From contig JAAXKN010000013.1 of NCBI GenBank assembly GCA_025612375.1, positions 45,398-109,397 on the forward strand: a stretch of 64,000 bases of DNA, in the 5' to 3' direction. This document shows positions 1-8,486 of this stretch, piece by piece. The position numbers were made by a program, and so were the translations under genes. Within the stretch, counting starts at the first letter, position 1, and each line of letters begins with the position of its first letter. Origin of the DNA: Ignavibacteria bacterium. GTDB taxonomy: Bacteria > Bacteroidota > Ignavibacteria > Ignavibacteriales > SURF-24. The notes beneath the pieces are model-generated. The model was not told where the DNA came from, ran no database searches, and saw nothing but the letters and a program-made list of their open reading frames with translations.

Positions 1-813
1 AATTCCTGCTTTTTTCATAACTGCCATCTTTTCAGCTGCAGTGCCCTTGCCGCCGGAGATGATGGCGCCTGCGTGTCCCATTCTTCTGCCTGCCGGCGCG
101 GTACGCCCTGCAATAAAACCGACAACTGGTTTTTTAACAAATTTCTTTATGTACTGAGCCGCTTCTTCTTCTGCGCTTCCGCCGATTTCACCGATCATTA
201 TTATGCCTTCGGTTGCGGCGTCTTCATTAAAAAGTTTGATTATATCAATAAACTGGGAACCAACAACGGGGTCTCCTCCTATTCCAACGCATGTAGACTG
301 CCCGATCTTAAGGTCAGTCAGCTGCTTTACGGCTTCATAAGTCAGAGTGCCGCTGCGTGAAACAACGCCTACTTTACCGGCTTTATGGATAAAACCGGGC
401 ATAATACCGATCTTTGCCTTTCCAGGTGAAATGACCCCGGGGCAGTTCGGACCGATAAGGCGGACATCCTTGTTTTTTATGGAATTGTATACTTTGACCA
501 TATCTGCGGCAGGAATTCCCTCGGTAATGCAGATGATCAGTTTAATACCGGCCTGTGCAGCCTCCAGAATGGCATCTGCTGCAAATGCAGGCGGAACAAA
601 TATCACTGATGCATTTGCTTTCTGCGCTTTAACTGCATCTTCAACTGTGTTATAAACCGGAATATTATCAAATTTCTGTCCTCCCTTTCCGGGTGTTACT
701 CCAGCCACTACATTGGTACCATACTGAACCATTTGCTGTGTGTGGAATGAGCCTTCACCCCCGGTTATTCCCTGAACTACAAGACGTGTTTTGTTATCAA
801 CAAGTATACTCAT
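1..813 (-). CDS. sucD: Succinyl-CoA ligase (ADP/GDP-forming) subunit alpha, 3'-truncated by window edge
   Basis: Reading leftward from an ATG at 813, 271 codons are visible; the family is usually about 290 residues, so only the C-terminal end lies outside the window. SucD carries the CoA-binding domain and the phosphohistidine of succinyl-CoA synthetase, the substrate-level phosphorylation step of the TCA cycle. Visible are the N-terminal Rossmann CoA-binding region (VQGITGGEG), the PNCPGVI segment near the middle, and the GHAGAII motif holding the phosphorylated His (residue 247). An AAGGGA ribosome binding site lies just upstream. The partner sucB/sucC is not in the window. Identity is secure from long family-wide sequence agreement; no frameshift was seen in the visible part. 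Confidence 0.96.
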   Translation of the reverse strand, partial: MSILVDNKTRLVVQGITGGEGSFHTQQMVQYGTNVVAGVTPGKGGQKFDNIPVYNTVEDAVKAQKANASVIFVPPAFAADAILEAAQAGIKLIICITEGIPAADMVKVYNSIKNKDVRLIGPNCPGVISPGKAKIGIMPGFIHKAGKVGVVSRSGTLTYEAVKQLTDLKIGQSTCVGIGGDPVVGSQFIDIIKLFNEDAATEGIIMIGEIGGSAEEEAAQYIKKFVKKPVVGFIAGRTAPAGRRMGHAGAIISGGKGTAAEKMAVMKKAGI

Positions 814-1206
814 TTTGTTTCCCTTATTATGTATAACAAACTTGTATTTGATTTCAGTAAAGATAATGATTATCAGACATAAATGCTAAAGGTTCTGCGC
901 AGTGATTGGGACGAAAAACTCCCGGATTCTTATAAAAACCGGGCTTAATCTTCATCCTGGGCCCCTTCTGATATTCAATTCCCGGTAGTGCACTTATCCC
1001 TTGCAGCACTGCATTTTAAGGCTCCGCATAAAGAAGAGCAGGGCCAGGGTGATTTACATCAAGAGAAATTTTATTTTGAAAAAAAATAGTCCATGTAAGA
1101 ATATCTTCTTGCATTTTATTCAATAAATACTAATTTACTAAAGGGAAAGCAGCCGGTTCATGTTTTATTATTAAATTAACCAATTCACTAGTTTTTGAGG
1201 GGAGTA
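814..1206. other. Intergenic region without a supported gene
   Basis: About 390 bases between the divergent sucD and the small gene at 1207. A weak hairpin with CCCGG/CCGGG arms sits at 921-943. The sucD leader and promoter must lie in the first hundred bases, but no clean -35/-10 pair could be chosen. No RNA family or coding sequence was recognised. Confidence 0.5.
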
Positions 1207-1446
1207 ATGAGTGAGGTAGCAGCTGGTGTGGAAAAGGGGGGATCTGAAATTCTGCATTATTACTATTTCAGAAGCACCTCTGTTAAGCTTGTCAGAAATG
1301 ACGGCAAGTATTTAGTTATAATGAAAAAGTATATTCTTTATCTTTTCAAAAAGATAAAAAGATTTGAATATTCAAGCTACAGCGATGCTGAAGACAAATA
1401 CCTTGAAATTAAGTCGATGCTTCAGTATCAGGGGAGGCTTAATTAG
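1207..1446 (+). CDS. Small hypothetical protein, 79 aa
   Basis: Unrecognised small gene. The ATG at 1207 is preferred over an in-frame TTG at 1195 because a purine-rich GAGGGGAG run lies directly before it. The product starts MSEVAAGVEKGG and has a basic, aromatic-rich middle (LHYYYFRSTS, then MKKYILYLFKKIKRFEY) and a soluble C-terminus (DAEDKYLEIKSML). There is no signal peptide or convincing membrane span. It stands alone, between divergent sucD and the convergent gatA block, with no operon partner. The good ribosome binding site and uninterrupted frame argue that it is real; no function can be given. Confidence 0.5.
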   Translation: MSEVAAGVEKGGSEILHYYYFRSTSVKLVRNDGKYLVIMKKYILYLFKKIKRFEYSSYSDAEDKYLEIKSMLQYQGRLN

Positions 1447-1554
1447 CTCAAAGGCTTGAATTAAAAAAAGCTTTATTTCTGTCTGATAATTCCGGACAGG
1501 GAGTATTCTTCGTCTGTGTTTTCTTTCGAAGGCAGAGATTTTTTTATCACAAAG

Positions 1555-3012
1555 TTAAATTTCTTCAGATATATAACGGCACATCTTCATAATCGTCAAT
1601 TCATCAAACTGATTGGCCATGAGCTGCATTCCAATGGGCAAACCCTGGCTGTCAGACCCTACAGGTAAACTAATTCCTGGAATGCCTGCAAGATTTGCCG
1701 AAGTGGTGTAGATATCGTTTAAATACATTTCGAGGGGATTACTCGATTTCTCTCCCAGCCTGAACGCCGTTGTCGGGGCTGTGGGGGTTAAGATCAAATC
1801 TGTTTCACTAAAAACCCTGTCAAAGTCATTCTTCAAAAGCCTGCGCACCTTTTGTGCCTTCCTGTAATAGGCATCATAATAGCCGGCTGAAAGAACGTAG
1901 GTCCCGAGCATAATGCGCCTTTTCACCTCGGTTCCGAACCCCTTGGACCTTGAATCGGTGTACATATCCTGAAGTGTGCGGCTCTCAGGGCTTCTAAAGC
2001 CGTATCTGGCTCCGTCAAAACGGGCAAGATTTGAGGATGCCTCAGCCGTAGTTAAGATATAATATGTAGCAATTGAATAGGGAGTATTGGGAAGACTTAC
2101 TTCCCGGACATCAAAGCCGTGCGATTTTAACTTTGAAATCACACCTTCAATTACACTTTTAACCTCGTCATTTAAGCCTTCAGAAAAGTATTCCTTTGGA
2201 ATTCCGATGCGCGGCTTCCCCGAATAGCCATCTTCGGTAATATCCACTTCAGACAGAAGACCTGAATACTCAGGGACTTCTGCTCTTGCACTTGTTGCAT
2301 CGTTGATGTCACGGCCCGAAATTACTTCCATAACAAGAGCTATATCTCTGATGTCTTTCCCGATGGGGCCTATGGAGTCAAAAGATGAAGCAAAGGCGGT
2401 TAGCCCGAACCTGGATACTCTGCCATAAGTTGGTTTCAGTCCCATAACGCCGCAGAATGATGCCGGCTGGCGTATGGATCCTCCGGTATCGGTGCCTATT
2501 GAAACGTCACACAGCCCTGCTGCCATGGCTGCTGCCGCCCCGCCGCTGGAGCCGCCCGGGACGCGTGATGTGTCGGCTGGATTTAAGACCGGTCCGAATG
2601 CGGAATTTTCATTTGAGGAGCCCATGGCAAACTCGTCACAGTTAGTCTTGCCAATAATTATTGCGTCTTCTTCAATAAGTTTTTTTACTGCCGTTGCAGT
2701 ATATAAAGAGGTGAAATCCTTCAGCATGCCGGAAGAGCAGGTAAGAGGCCTGTCCTTAAGGGCCAGAACGTCCTTTATGGCTATAACCATCCCTGCAAGC
2801 TTCCCGAAGGAGCCTTGCTTAATCTTTGCTGAAACTTTTTCTGCCTGCAGGAGAGCATCTTCATGAAAAACAAAATTAAATGCATTAAGATGTTTTTCTT
2901 TTTCGATCCTGTCGAGGAAATAAAGCACGTTCTCTTTAAGAGAAAGCTCTCCCTTTTTCAGCTTTTCGATTTTTTCGAAGTAGTTCTTATATTCTATTGA
3001 GTCTGATGTCAT
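1555..3012 (-). CDS. gatA: Asp-tRNA(Asn)/Glu-tRNA(Gln) amidotransferase subunit A
   Basis: Amidase-signature enzyme, 485 aa, the normal GatA length. It releases ammonia from glutamine (or asparagine), which is channelled to GatB to convert misacylated Glu-tRNA(Gln) or Asp-tRNA(Asn). The Ser-cisSer-Lys triad is complete: Lys80 (AIKDVL), Ser155 in the VPGGSSGG loop and nucleophile Ser179 in GTDTGGSIRQPA. It is the last gene of a leftward run, 16 bases after the first tatA gene, so it is probably co-transcribed with the tat genes. gatB and gatC are not in the window, which is common because these genes are often scattered. Confidence in family is very high; GatA over a stand-alone amidase is favoured by length and by the GSSNENSAFGPVLNP segment. 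Confidence 0.95.
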   Translation of the reverse strand: MTSDSIEYKNYFEKIEKLKKGELSLKENVLYFLDRIEKEKHLNAFNFVFHEDALLQAEKVSAKIKQGSFGKLAGMVIAIKDVLALKDRPLTCSSGMLKDFTSLYTATAVKKLIEEDAIIIGKTNCDEFAMGSSNENSAFGPVLNPADTSRVPGGSSGGAAAAMAAGLCDVSIGTDTGGSIRQPASFCGVMGLKPTYGRVSRFGLTAFASSFDSIGPIGKDIRDIALVMEVISGRDINDATSARAEVPEYSGLLSEVDITEDGYSGKPRIGIPKEYFSEGLNDEVKSVIEGVISKLKSHGFDVREVSLPNTPYSIATYYILTTAEASSNLARFDGARYGFRSPESRTLQDMYTDSRSKGFGTEVKRRIMLGTYVLSAGYYDAYYRKAQKVRRLLKNDFDRVFSETDLILTPTAPTTAFRLGEKSSNPLEMYLNDIYTTSANLAGIPGISLPVGSDSQGLPIGMQLMANQFDELTIMKMCRYISEEI

Positions 3013-3028
3013 AATCGGGAAATGAAAA

Positions 3029-3220
3029 TCAGGATTTTTTCTCTTCTTTGTTTTCCGGGGTGCTCTTTACATCCTCGTCAACATCCTTCAGCGCCTTCTT
3101 GAATTCCTTCATCCCTTTACCGACACCCTGTGCCAATTCCGGAATCTTCTTTGCCCCGAAGAATATGAGAATAACCAGGACAATAATTATTATTTCGCCG
3201 GTCCCTAAATTGCCAAACAT
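3029..3220 (-). CDS. tatA: Twin-arginine translocase TatA/TatE family subunit (paralogue 1)
   Basis: 63 residues with the TatA plan: a short periplasmic N-terminus (MFGNLGTGEI), one membrane helix (residues 8-21), the FFGAKKIPELA hinge, an amphipathic helix (GVGKGMKEFKKALKD) and a charged tail. TatA multimers form the pore that passes folded proteins bearing a twin-arginine signal. It lies 128 bases downstream of a second tatA-like gene and 16 bases before gatA. A Tat-type signal is seen on the epimerase encoded at 45164. tatC is not in the window. TatA versus TatB cannot be fully separated by sequence, but the short length and FG-hinge favour TatA/E. Confidence 0.93.
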   Translation of the reverse strand: MFGNLGTGEIIIIVLVILIFFGAKKIPELAQGVGKGMKEFKKALKDVDEDVKSTPENKEEKKS

Positions 3221-3348
3221 CTTTTTGCCTCGTTTTGTTTGATTTGGAAATACCGCAAAAGGTAAAACACTTCGCAGTATACCCCAGTTAATAAATTAAA
3301 ACTGCCTGCTTCTGAAAAGATATATTTTTTCTTGCAAATATCTTCGTC

Positions 3349-3609
3349 TTATTTTTCTTCGGGAGCTTTGGTTTGCTCTTTCTGTATTGCAGGAATCTGT
3401 ACACCTTCAGATTTTGGCTCAAGAGTTTTTGCAGGGGCAGGAGCCGTGTCGTTTTTTAAGCCATCTTCCACGTCACGCATTGCTTTTTTAAACTCCCGCA
3501 TTCCTTTACCGATTCCCTGTGCAATCTCGGGGATTTTTTTAGGTCCGAAAAATATTAGTATTACCAGTACTATAAGTATTATTTCGCCAGCGCCAAGATT
3601 ACCAAACAT
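3349..3609 (-). CDS. tatA: Twin-arginine translocase TatA/TatE family subunit (paralogue 2)
   Basis: 86 residues, closely similar over its first 50 to the neighbouring TatA (MFGNLGAGEI, FFGPKKIPEIAQGIGKGMREFKKAMRD) but with FGPKK in the hinge and a longer Ala/Pro/Lys-rich cytoplasmic tail. The pair arose by tandem duplication. In such pairs one copy may take the TatB-like role; nothing in the sequence proves this. It follows purQ by 100 bases on the same strand. Confidence 0.93.
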   Translation of the reverse strand: MFGNLGAGEIILIVLVILIFFGPKKIPEIAQGIGKGMREFKKAMRDVEDGLKNDTAPAPAKTLEPKSEGVQIPAIQKEQTKAPEEK

Positions 3610-3709
3610 AATTCTTAGTTCCTTAACTTGTAAGTTATTTTTATATGGCGGCAGTTCCGGTTTTTGTTCCTTGAATCAGCGCATTACTGCAGCCCTCGGT
3701 TGATTTTTG

Positions 3710-4411
3710 CTAAACGTTCACCATGTGTTCAGCTACTGATTGAAATATAAAAGTTCCGTCAGTCTTCCCGAGCAGGGGATCGCAGGCCCTTTCAGGATGA
3801 GGCATCATGCCCAGCACGTTGCCGCGCTTGTTTATGATTCCGGCTATGTTAAGCTGGCTTCCATTGGGATTTAATTCTTCTGAAACCAGGCCATCGGCTG
3901 AAGAGTATCTGAAAACTATCTGATTATTCTCCTCAAGCTCCTTCAGTGTATCCGTCTCGGCAAAATAATTACCCTCGCCGTGTGCTACAGGGATTTTTAA
4001 GGCTCTTTTTTCAGCCTGAAAACTTGTAAATATAGTATCCGGGTTTTCAACCTTAAGATATACATCTTTGCAGACAAATTTCAGTGAATTATTCTTTACC
4101 ATAACGCCGGGAAGCAGACCTGCCTCAAGCAGTATCTGGAATCCGTTGCATATGCCGATTACAATGCCGCCGTTTTGAGCAAAGGAAATTACTTTTTCCA
4201 TAATAGGGGAAAACCGCGCAATTGCGCCGGTCCTCAGATAGTCGCCGTAGGAAAAGCCTCCCGGCAGAATAATGGCATCGCTGTTCTCTAAATCCCTGTC
4301 TTTATGCCAGAGGAAAGTAACATCGTATCCAAGCTTTTTTTTCAAAGCGTAATATGCGTCATGGTCACAATTAGAACCCGGAAACACCACTACACCAAAT
4401 TTAGGTTTCAT
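3710..4411 (-). CDS. purQ: Phosphoribosylformylglycinamidine synthase subunit PurQ (glutaminase)
   Basis: 233 aa class I glutamine amidotransferase subunit that supplies ammonia for the FGAM synthase step of de novo purine synthesis. Visible: the [10 protein letters not shown] start, oxyanion region [12 protein letters not shown], nucleophile Cys88 in GICNGFQ, and catalytic His205/Glu207 in MPHPER. Its ATG overlaps the purS stop by four bases, so the two are translationally coupled. The small-type PurQ with PurS implies that a separate PurL large subunit is encoded elsewhere. Confidence 0.97.
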   Translation of the reverse strand: MKPKFGVVVFPGSNCDHDAYYALKKKLGYDVTFLWHKDRDLENSDAIILPGGFSYGDYLRTGAIARFSPIMEKVISFAQNGGIVIGICNGFQILLEAGLLPGVMVKNNSLKFVCKDVYLKVENPDTIFTSFQAEKRALKIPVAHGEGNYFAETDTLKELEENNQIVFRYSSADGLVSEELNPNGSQLNIAGIINKRGNVLGMMPHPERACDPLLGKTDGTFIFQSVAEHMVNV

Positions 4412-4659
4412 TTCACCTCTTCTAAAGTAAACTCAAAGTCTTCCATTATCGGATTTGAAAGCAGCTTCGTCGAGTATTCATTAAGCTCTTTTTCTGCCGT
4501 CTGTCTGTCATCCACATTAACAAAAAATTCAATATATTTTCCAATTCGTGTCTGCTGTATGTTATTGAATCCAAGCATTTTTGCGCCCTGTTCGACGGCT
4601 TTTCCCTGCGGATCAACAATCGAAGGCCTTCTTTTTACTATAACAGTCGCTTTATACAA
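4408..4659 (-). CDS. purS: Phosphoribosylformylglycinamidine synthase subunit PurS
   Basis: 83 aa, the usual PurS size. It dimerises and bridges PurL and PurQ. Family features are [19 protein letters not shown] at the start, the KMLGF segment, and the GKYIEFFVN strand. Overlap of four bases with purQ. Confidence 0.95.
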   Translation of the reverse strand: MYKATVIVKRRPSIVDPQGKAVEQGAKMLGFNNIQQTRIGKYIEFFVNVDDRQTAEKELNEYSTKLLSNPIMEDFEFTLEEVK

Positions 4660-4731
4660 TTTGTTTCCTCATTTGTTATACTGTTTTGTCCGGAATAGGT
4701 ATTTTCGGCGCATTTCAGTCCAGCTTATCTC

Positions 4732-5490
4732 TTAGTTCTTGCCGGCTGTTTCCTTAGGGCTTACCTTGTGCCCTTTGCCGGTCCTGAAAGCCAGTGAAAA
4801 TGCATGTCTGAAAATACCAATAAGAATCATCAAAATAAATACATAGAAGAGGGCTTTCCCTTCAGTGGCAATAATAATTATAAGAGAAATTACCACAAAT
4901 GCAAAAGAATAAGGCCTCTCTTTTATCCCTTTCCCTGAAAATTTCGGAAGAGTCTCATACCTGATCTTACTTACCATGAGCAGTGAAAGCAATATGACGA
5001 GCGGGATTATATATGTATCGAAAGGCTCCTGATAGGAATTTCCGTTGAAGTATACCAGAACGTAGGCCGCAATTGTAATAGCTGAAGAGGGGATTGGCAG
5101 CCCCGTAAAATATGATTTGTCGAAGCCTACGAGCTGCACGTTAAAACGTGCTAGGCGGAGCCCGCCGAAAACCATCAGAAGTGAGCTTATTACGATGCCC
5201 AGAGCCCCCAGATGGTTTAAATAGGAGTGGTAGATCAGAAAAGCAGGGGCAACGCCAAAGCTAACCAGATCAGAAAGAGAGTCAAGCTCAACTCCAAACT
5301 CACTGCTTGAATGTGTCAGACGCGCCATGATTCCGTCAAGTGCGTCAAAAACGGCTCCAATAATTATAAACATTGCCGCCTTTATGTAATCCTGTTCGCT
5401 GGAGTAAATTACTGACACAAAACCGCTGAACATGTTCAGCGAGGTAAACAGGTTAGGGATTACAGAGCGCGTTATTCTGATATTTCTCAT
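4732..5490 (-). CDS. pssA: CDP-diacylglycerol--serine O-phosphatidyltransferase
   Basis: 252 aa integral membrane enzyme of the CDP-alcohol phosphotransferase family, making phosphatidylserine from CDP-diacylglycerol and serine. The family motif DG-x2-AR-x8-G-x3-D-x3-D is complete at Asp52, Gly53, Ala56, Arg57, Gly66, Asp70 and Asp74. Several hydrophobic segments follow. Its ATG overlaps the psd stop codon (TAATG), so the two steps of phosphatidylethanolamine synthesis are encoded as a coupled pair. Serine as acceptor is inferred from the psd neighbour and the PssA-like N-terminus (PNLFTSLNMFSG). Confidence 0.95.
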   Translation of the reverse strand: MRNIRITRSVIPNLFTSLNMFSGFVSVIYSSEQDYIKAAMFIIIGAVFDALDGIMARLTHSSSEFGVELDSLSDLVSFGVAPAFLIYHSYLNHLGALGIVISSLLMVFGGLRLARFNVQLVGFDKSYFTGLPIPSSAITIAAYVLVYFNGNSYQEPFDTYIIPLVILLSLLMVSKIRYETLPKFSGKGIKERPYSFAFVVISLIIIIATEGKALFYVFILMILIGIFRHAFSLAFRTGKGHKVSPKETAGKN

Positions 5491-6137
5491 TACTTTTGAT
5501 ACTCAAATAAAATTGTTTGACCGGCAGTGACTTTGTCACCTTTTTTTACCTTCACCTGCCATTGTTTCGGGACCACAACGTCCACACGGCTGCCAAAACG
5601 GATCATGCCGAACCGCTCTCCCATTTTAACATCGTCGCCCGGCTTTAATTCATAGACAATCCTGCGCGCAACATATCCGGCAACCTGTGTGAAGAATATC
5701 TTCCCGAACTTTGAATTAATGCCGAACTCGGCCCGCTCGTTTTTCTCTGAGGCTTTGTCGTGGCTTGCAATCAGGTACTCGCCATGTATGTACCTTAAGT
5801 ATTCAACCTTGCCATTGACCGGAATACGGTTAACGTGCACGTTCAAAGGCGACATAAAGATCGAGATCTGCCAGGCTTTGTCCTTAATGTATCTGTCGTC
5901 AAAAACTTCCTTTACGAGCAGAACAGTCCCGTCGGCAGGCGAAACCGCAACATTGTCCTTATTTGGGGAGACCCTTTCCGGATCCCTGAAAAAATACAAC
6001 GTAAATATAAGCAGCAGAGCGCCCAGGGCAATAAGAAAAAACTTAAAGAAGTTATTGTTTATTAAAATTCCTGCTCCGGCCAGTATAAAAACGATAATGG
6101 ACACAACACCAATTGTGGAATAACCGTACTTAGTCAT
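5490..6137 (-). CDS. psd: Phosphatidylserine decarboxylase proenzyme (PSD-A type)
   Basis: 215 aa, the short PSD form. Decarboxylates phosphatidylserine to phosphatidylethanolamine using a pyruvoyl group made by self-cleavage. The cleavage site is Gly182-Ser183 in RFGSRVDVVVP. Two membrane helices occupy residues 8-48, followed by the soluble part with SPADGTV and MSPLNVHVNR, both typical of the family. Start codon ATG at 6137, four bases after the stop of the unknown gene upstream; coupled to pssA by a one-base overlap. Confidence 0.96.
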   Translation of the reverse strand: MTKYGYSTIGVVSIIVFILAGAGILINNNFFKFFLIALGALLLIFTLYFFRDPERVSPNKDNVAVSPADGTVLLVKEVFDDRYIKDKAWQISIFMSPLNVHVNRIPVNGKVEYLRYIHGEYLIASHDKASEKNERAEFGINSKFGKIFFTQVAGYVARRIVYELKPGDDVKMGERFGMIRFGSRVDVVVPKQWQVKVKKGDKVTAGQTILFEYQK

Positions 6138-6141
6138 AATG

Positions 6142-6924
6142 CTAGTATTTTGTTAAGCTTAAAATAAATTCTGCGTAATCCTTGTAATCAGCTGATGTCT
6201 TTATCTTGTAGGGATTTATATTCTTTAGGCCCGGATCCAGCGGCAGGACTTTCAGGCTGACAGGTGTGAAATCATCCACAATAAATATCTTCTCCTCATC
6301 TTTTCCAAAATAACAGCTTACCTCGGCTAAAAATGAGTTTCTCCTTTCAAAGTAAGACTTTAGGACAGCATTGACTTTTGTACAGATCCTTTTAATTACT
6401 TTCAGTTCCTCTATCGGAAGAATATCAAGCGATATCAGATGGCTTTCGGTTATAAGATTATCTTTAGAGCTCCCGTACCTGTATTCAAAAACAGGCAGAA
6501 CCAGAAACGTGCCATCCGGCTTGTCAAAGATTTTACTTGTGCGCTTGTCTATAATGTTTGAAATTGTAATTGAAAACGGATAAGTGCTGTGTTTTTGCAG
6601 CACAAGGCTGTTGTCTTCAACCTTCTTGTAGCCCGTAGGCACATTATAGGCATTCAGGTAGTCCAGAAAAAAAGAATTAATGATTAAATGCTTTTCCCCC
6701 AAATCCTTGATCTTTGCTTCGGTACGGCTGCTGAGGCTTACAGAATCCCTGTATTCTATCAGTATAGAACTGTCTTCTTTTGCCTGAAAGACAACCTTCC
6801 CGCTTTTTTCCTGAACAATATTTTTGCTGTATTTCAAGACCTGATTACAAAAATTGTTTAACGCCCCGAAATTATAGAAATAGGCGTTCAAAGTCAAATA
6901 CCAACTTTTTGCTCTATTGTCCAA
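6142..6924 (-). CDS. Hypothetical protein upstream of psd-pssA, 260 aa
   Basis: Unrecognised soluble protein. The only start able to give the full frame is TTG at 6924, with no clear ribosome binding site; a nearby ATG at 6944 opens a different frame that stops at once. The sequence is rich in Lys, Asp and aromatic residues, without signal peptide or membrane segments. Mid-part motifs such as FLVLPVFEYRYGSSKDN and a C-terminal LDPGLKNINPYKIK could not be matched to a family. It ends four bases before psd, so it is probably transcribed with the phospholipid genes; any lipid role is inference only. Confidence 0.6.
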   Translation of the reverse strand: MDNRAKSWYLTLNAYFYNFGALNNFCNQVLKYSKNIVQEKSGKVVFQAKEDSSILIEYRDSVSLSSRTEAKIKDLGEKHLIINSFFLDYLNAYNVPTGYKKVEDNSLVLQKHSTYPFSITISNIIDKRTSKIFDKPDGTFLVLPVFEYRYGSSKDNLITESHLISLDILPIEELKVIKRICTKVNAVLKSYFERRNSFLAEVSCYFGKDEEKIFIVDDFTPVSLKVLPLDPGLKNINPYKIKTSADYKDYAEFILSLTKY

Positions 6925-7023
6925 ATTCAGCTTATTTTTATCATTTTTAGCCAGTATCCTCCTGCTAACCTTGACTTTGCCGCTGAAGCGGGCTACATTT
7001 TATTAATAACTGGGGTGACGTAT

Positions 7024-7290
7024 ATGGCTAAGACAGCAACAATCAGAGCAAGAATTGAACCGGAATTAAAATCCGAGGTGGAAAATATCTTCAAGAAGCT
7101 GGGGGTTTCAACTACTGAGGTGATCAGTATGCTCTACAGCCAGGTGAAGCTCAACAAGGGCCTGCCTTTTGAGGTGAAACTGCACCACAAGGCTGCTCAA
7201 GCTCAGCCTAAAGGAGTGCATACTCAGCCAAAGGGCGTGCATTCTCAACAGGGTGCTCAGAAAAGAAAAATGAAACGCGGAGTAAAATAA
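7024..7290 (+). CDS. RelB/DinJ-family antitoxin-like protein, no adjacent toxin
   Basis: 88 aa from the ATG at 7024, preceded by GGGGTG; a GTG at 7015 in the same frame would add three residues. The first 55 residues follow the RelB/DinJ ribbon-helix-helix pattern (TATIRARIEPELK, then LGVSTTEVISMLYSQV and KGLPFEVK). Such proteins repress their own operon and neutralise a YafQ/RelE-type RNase. The C-terminus is unusual: two copies of a QPKGVH unit followed by a Lys/Arg-rich end, in place of the normal toxin-binding tail. No toxin-sized reading frame follows in the 269 bases to the next gene. It may be a solitary regulator or the remnant of a toxin-antitoxin pair. Confidence 0.75.
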   Translation: MAKTATIRARIEPELKSEVENIFKKLGVSTTEVISMLYSQVKLNKGLPFEVKLHHKAAQAQPKGVHTQPKGVHSQQGAQKRKMKRGVK

Positions 7291-7559
7291 TTTATTGCCC
7301 TGAAACCGGCCCTGAATAAAAGGCAATTAAACACTGGCTTCCGGCCTGAATTCTCAGGCGTAAATTTTATTTTAATAGAACTTTTTCTTTTCCCGGCTTA
7401 TTTTTTACGGGGAACCTGCAGATCATTACACCGGTTAATAATGAAAAGATACTAATTTCTGTTTAGTGTTTTTTCTTATTTTTTTGTAAATTTTACACTT
7501 AAAAATCGAGCCTTTAGCCAGGGCCGGAAGTATAATTTATCTTAGATTCAGGAGGCAAA

Positions 7560-7886
7560 ATGAAAGGCGGAATGCAGGGCATGCTAAAACAGGTACAGAA
7601 GATGCAGGCCGAAATGGAACGCGTTCAAAACGAACTGGGCAATAAAACCGTTACTGAGGAATCGGGCGGCGGTATGGTAAAAGCTACGGTTAACGGAAAA
7701 AAAGAACTTATTTCAGTCAACATAGATAGTGAAGTTATTTCAGGCGGCGATAAGGAGATGTTAGAAGATCTTGTTGTGGCTGCCGTAAACAAAGCTCTGG
7801 AGTCAGCTGGCAAAATGGCTGAGGACGAAATGGCCAAAGTCACAAGAGGCATGCTTCCTCCGGGCATGAATATACCAGGATTTTAA
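7560..7886 (+). CDS. ybaB: YbaB/EbfC family nucleoid-associated protein
   Basis: 108 aa, the family length. Small dimeric DNA-binding protein almost always encoded just before recR, as here. Typical sequence: MLKQVQKMQAEMERVQNEL helix, VKATVNGKKELISVNID sheet, and the C-terminal GMLPPGMNIPGF. AGGAGG lies seven bases before the ATG. The stop is followed two bases later by the recR start. dnaX, often upstream in other genomes, is absent. Confidence 0.96.
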   Translation: MKGGMQGMLKQVQKMQAEMERVQNELGNKTVTEESGGGMVKATVNGKKELISVNIDSEVISGGDKEMLEDLVVAAVNKALESAGKMAEDEMAKVTRGMLPPGMNIPGF

Positions 7887-7888
7887 TT

Positions 7889-8485
7889 GTGCAGATAGCT
7901 GAACCCTTACAAATTGCAATTGATGAATTAAGCAAACTGCCGACAATAGGGAAAAAAACGGCACAGAGACTTGCTATGTACCTCCTTAAAAGTGATAAAA
8001 GCGAGGTCGAGAATCTTACGCGCGCTCTGGGCGACCTGAAGAGCAAGATCCGCTTCTGCAAGAACTGCTTTAATTTGTCGGTGGAGGAGCTATGTGATGT
8101 GTGCCGTAATCCCAAAAGGGATCACAGCCTTATATGTGTGGTTGAAGAGGCAAGCGACGTTATTGCTATAGAAAAAACAAACGAGTATAACGGCCTTTAC
8201 CACGTGCTTGGAGGCGTGCTTTCACCTCTTAGCGGTACAAGCGCCGAGTCGCTTAAAATTAAAGAGCTCATTAGACGCCTTGAGAACAGTGAAGTTAAAG
8301 AGGTGATCCTGGCCCTTAACCCTGACACGGAAGGGGAAACCACCTCTTTGTACCTTGCCAGACTCATTAAACCTTTGGGCATAAAGGTCTCCCGTATTGC
8401 CCGCGGAATTCCTGTCGGAGGCGACCTGGAGTTTACAGACGAAGCTACCATAGGAAGGGCCGTAATTTCAAGAAACGCAATCTGA
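7889..8485 (+). CDS. recR: Recombination mediator protein RecR
   Basis: 198 aa, starting at GTG 7889. Acts with RecF/RecO to load RecA on gapped DNA. Domains in order: helix-hairpin-helix (about residues 10-30, LSKLPTIGKKTAQRLA), a C4 zinc finger (Cys57, 60, 69, 72), a Toprim domain (LICVVEEASDVIAIEKT to ALNPDTEGETT), and the C-terminal Walker-B-like segment RIARGIPVGGDLEFTD. Forms an operon with ybaB and the following methyltransferase gene, which starts after one intervening base. Confidence 0.97.
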   Translation: MQIAEPLQIAIDELSKLPTIGKKTAQRLAMYLLKSDKSEVENLTRALGDLKSKIRFCKNCFNLSVEELCDVCRNPKRDHSLICVVEEASDVIAIEKTNEYNGLYHVLGGVLSPLSGTSAESLKIKELIRRLENSEVKEVILALNPDTEGETTSLYLARLIKPLGIKVSRIARGIPVGGDLEFTDEATIGRAVISRNAI

Positions 8486-8486
8486 T

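Noticed and set aside
4304..4735. 143-aa frame opposite purQ/purS
   Set aside because: Antisense to two well-identified genes; composition is that of a shadow frame.
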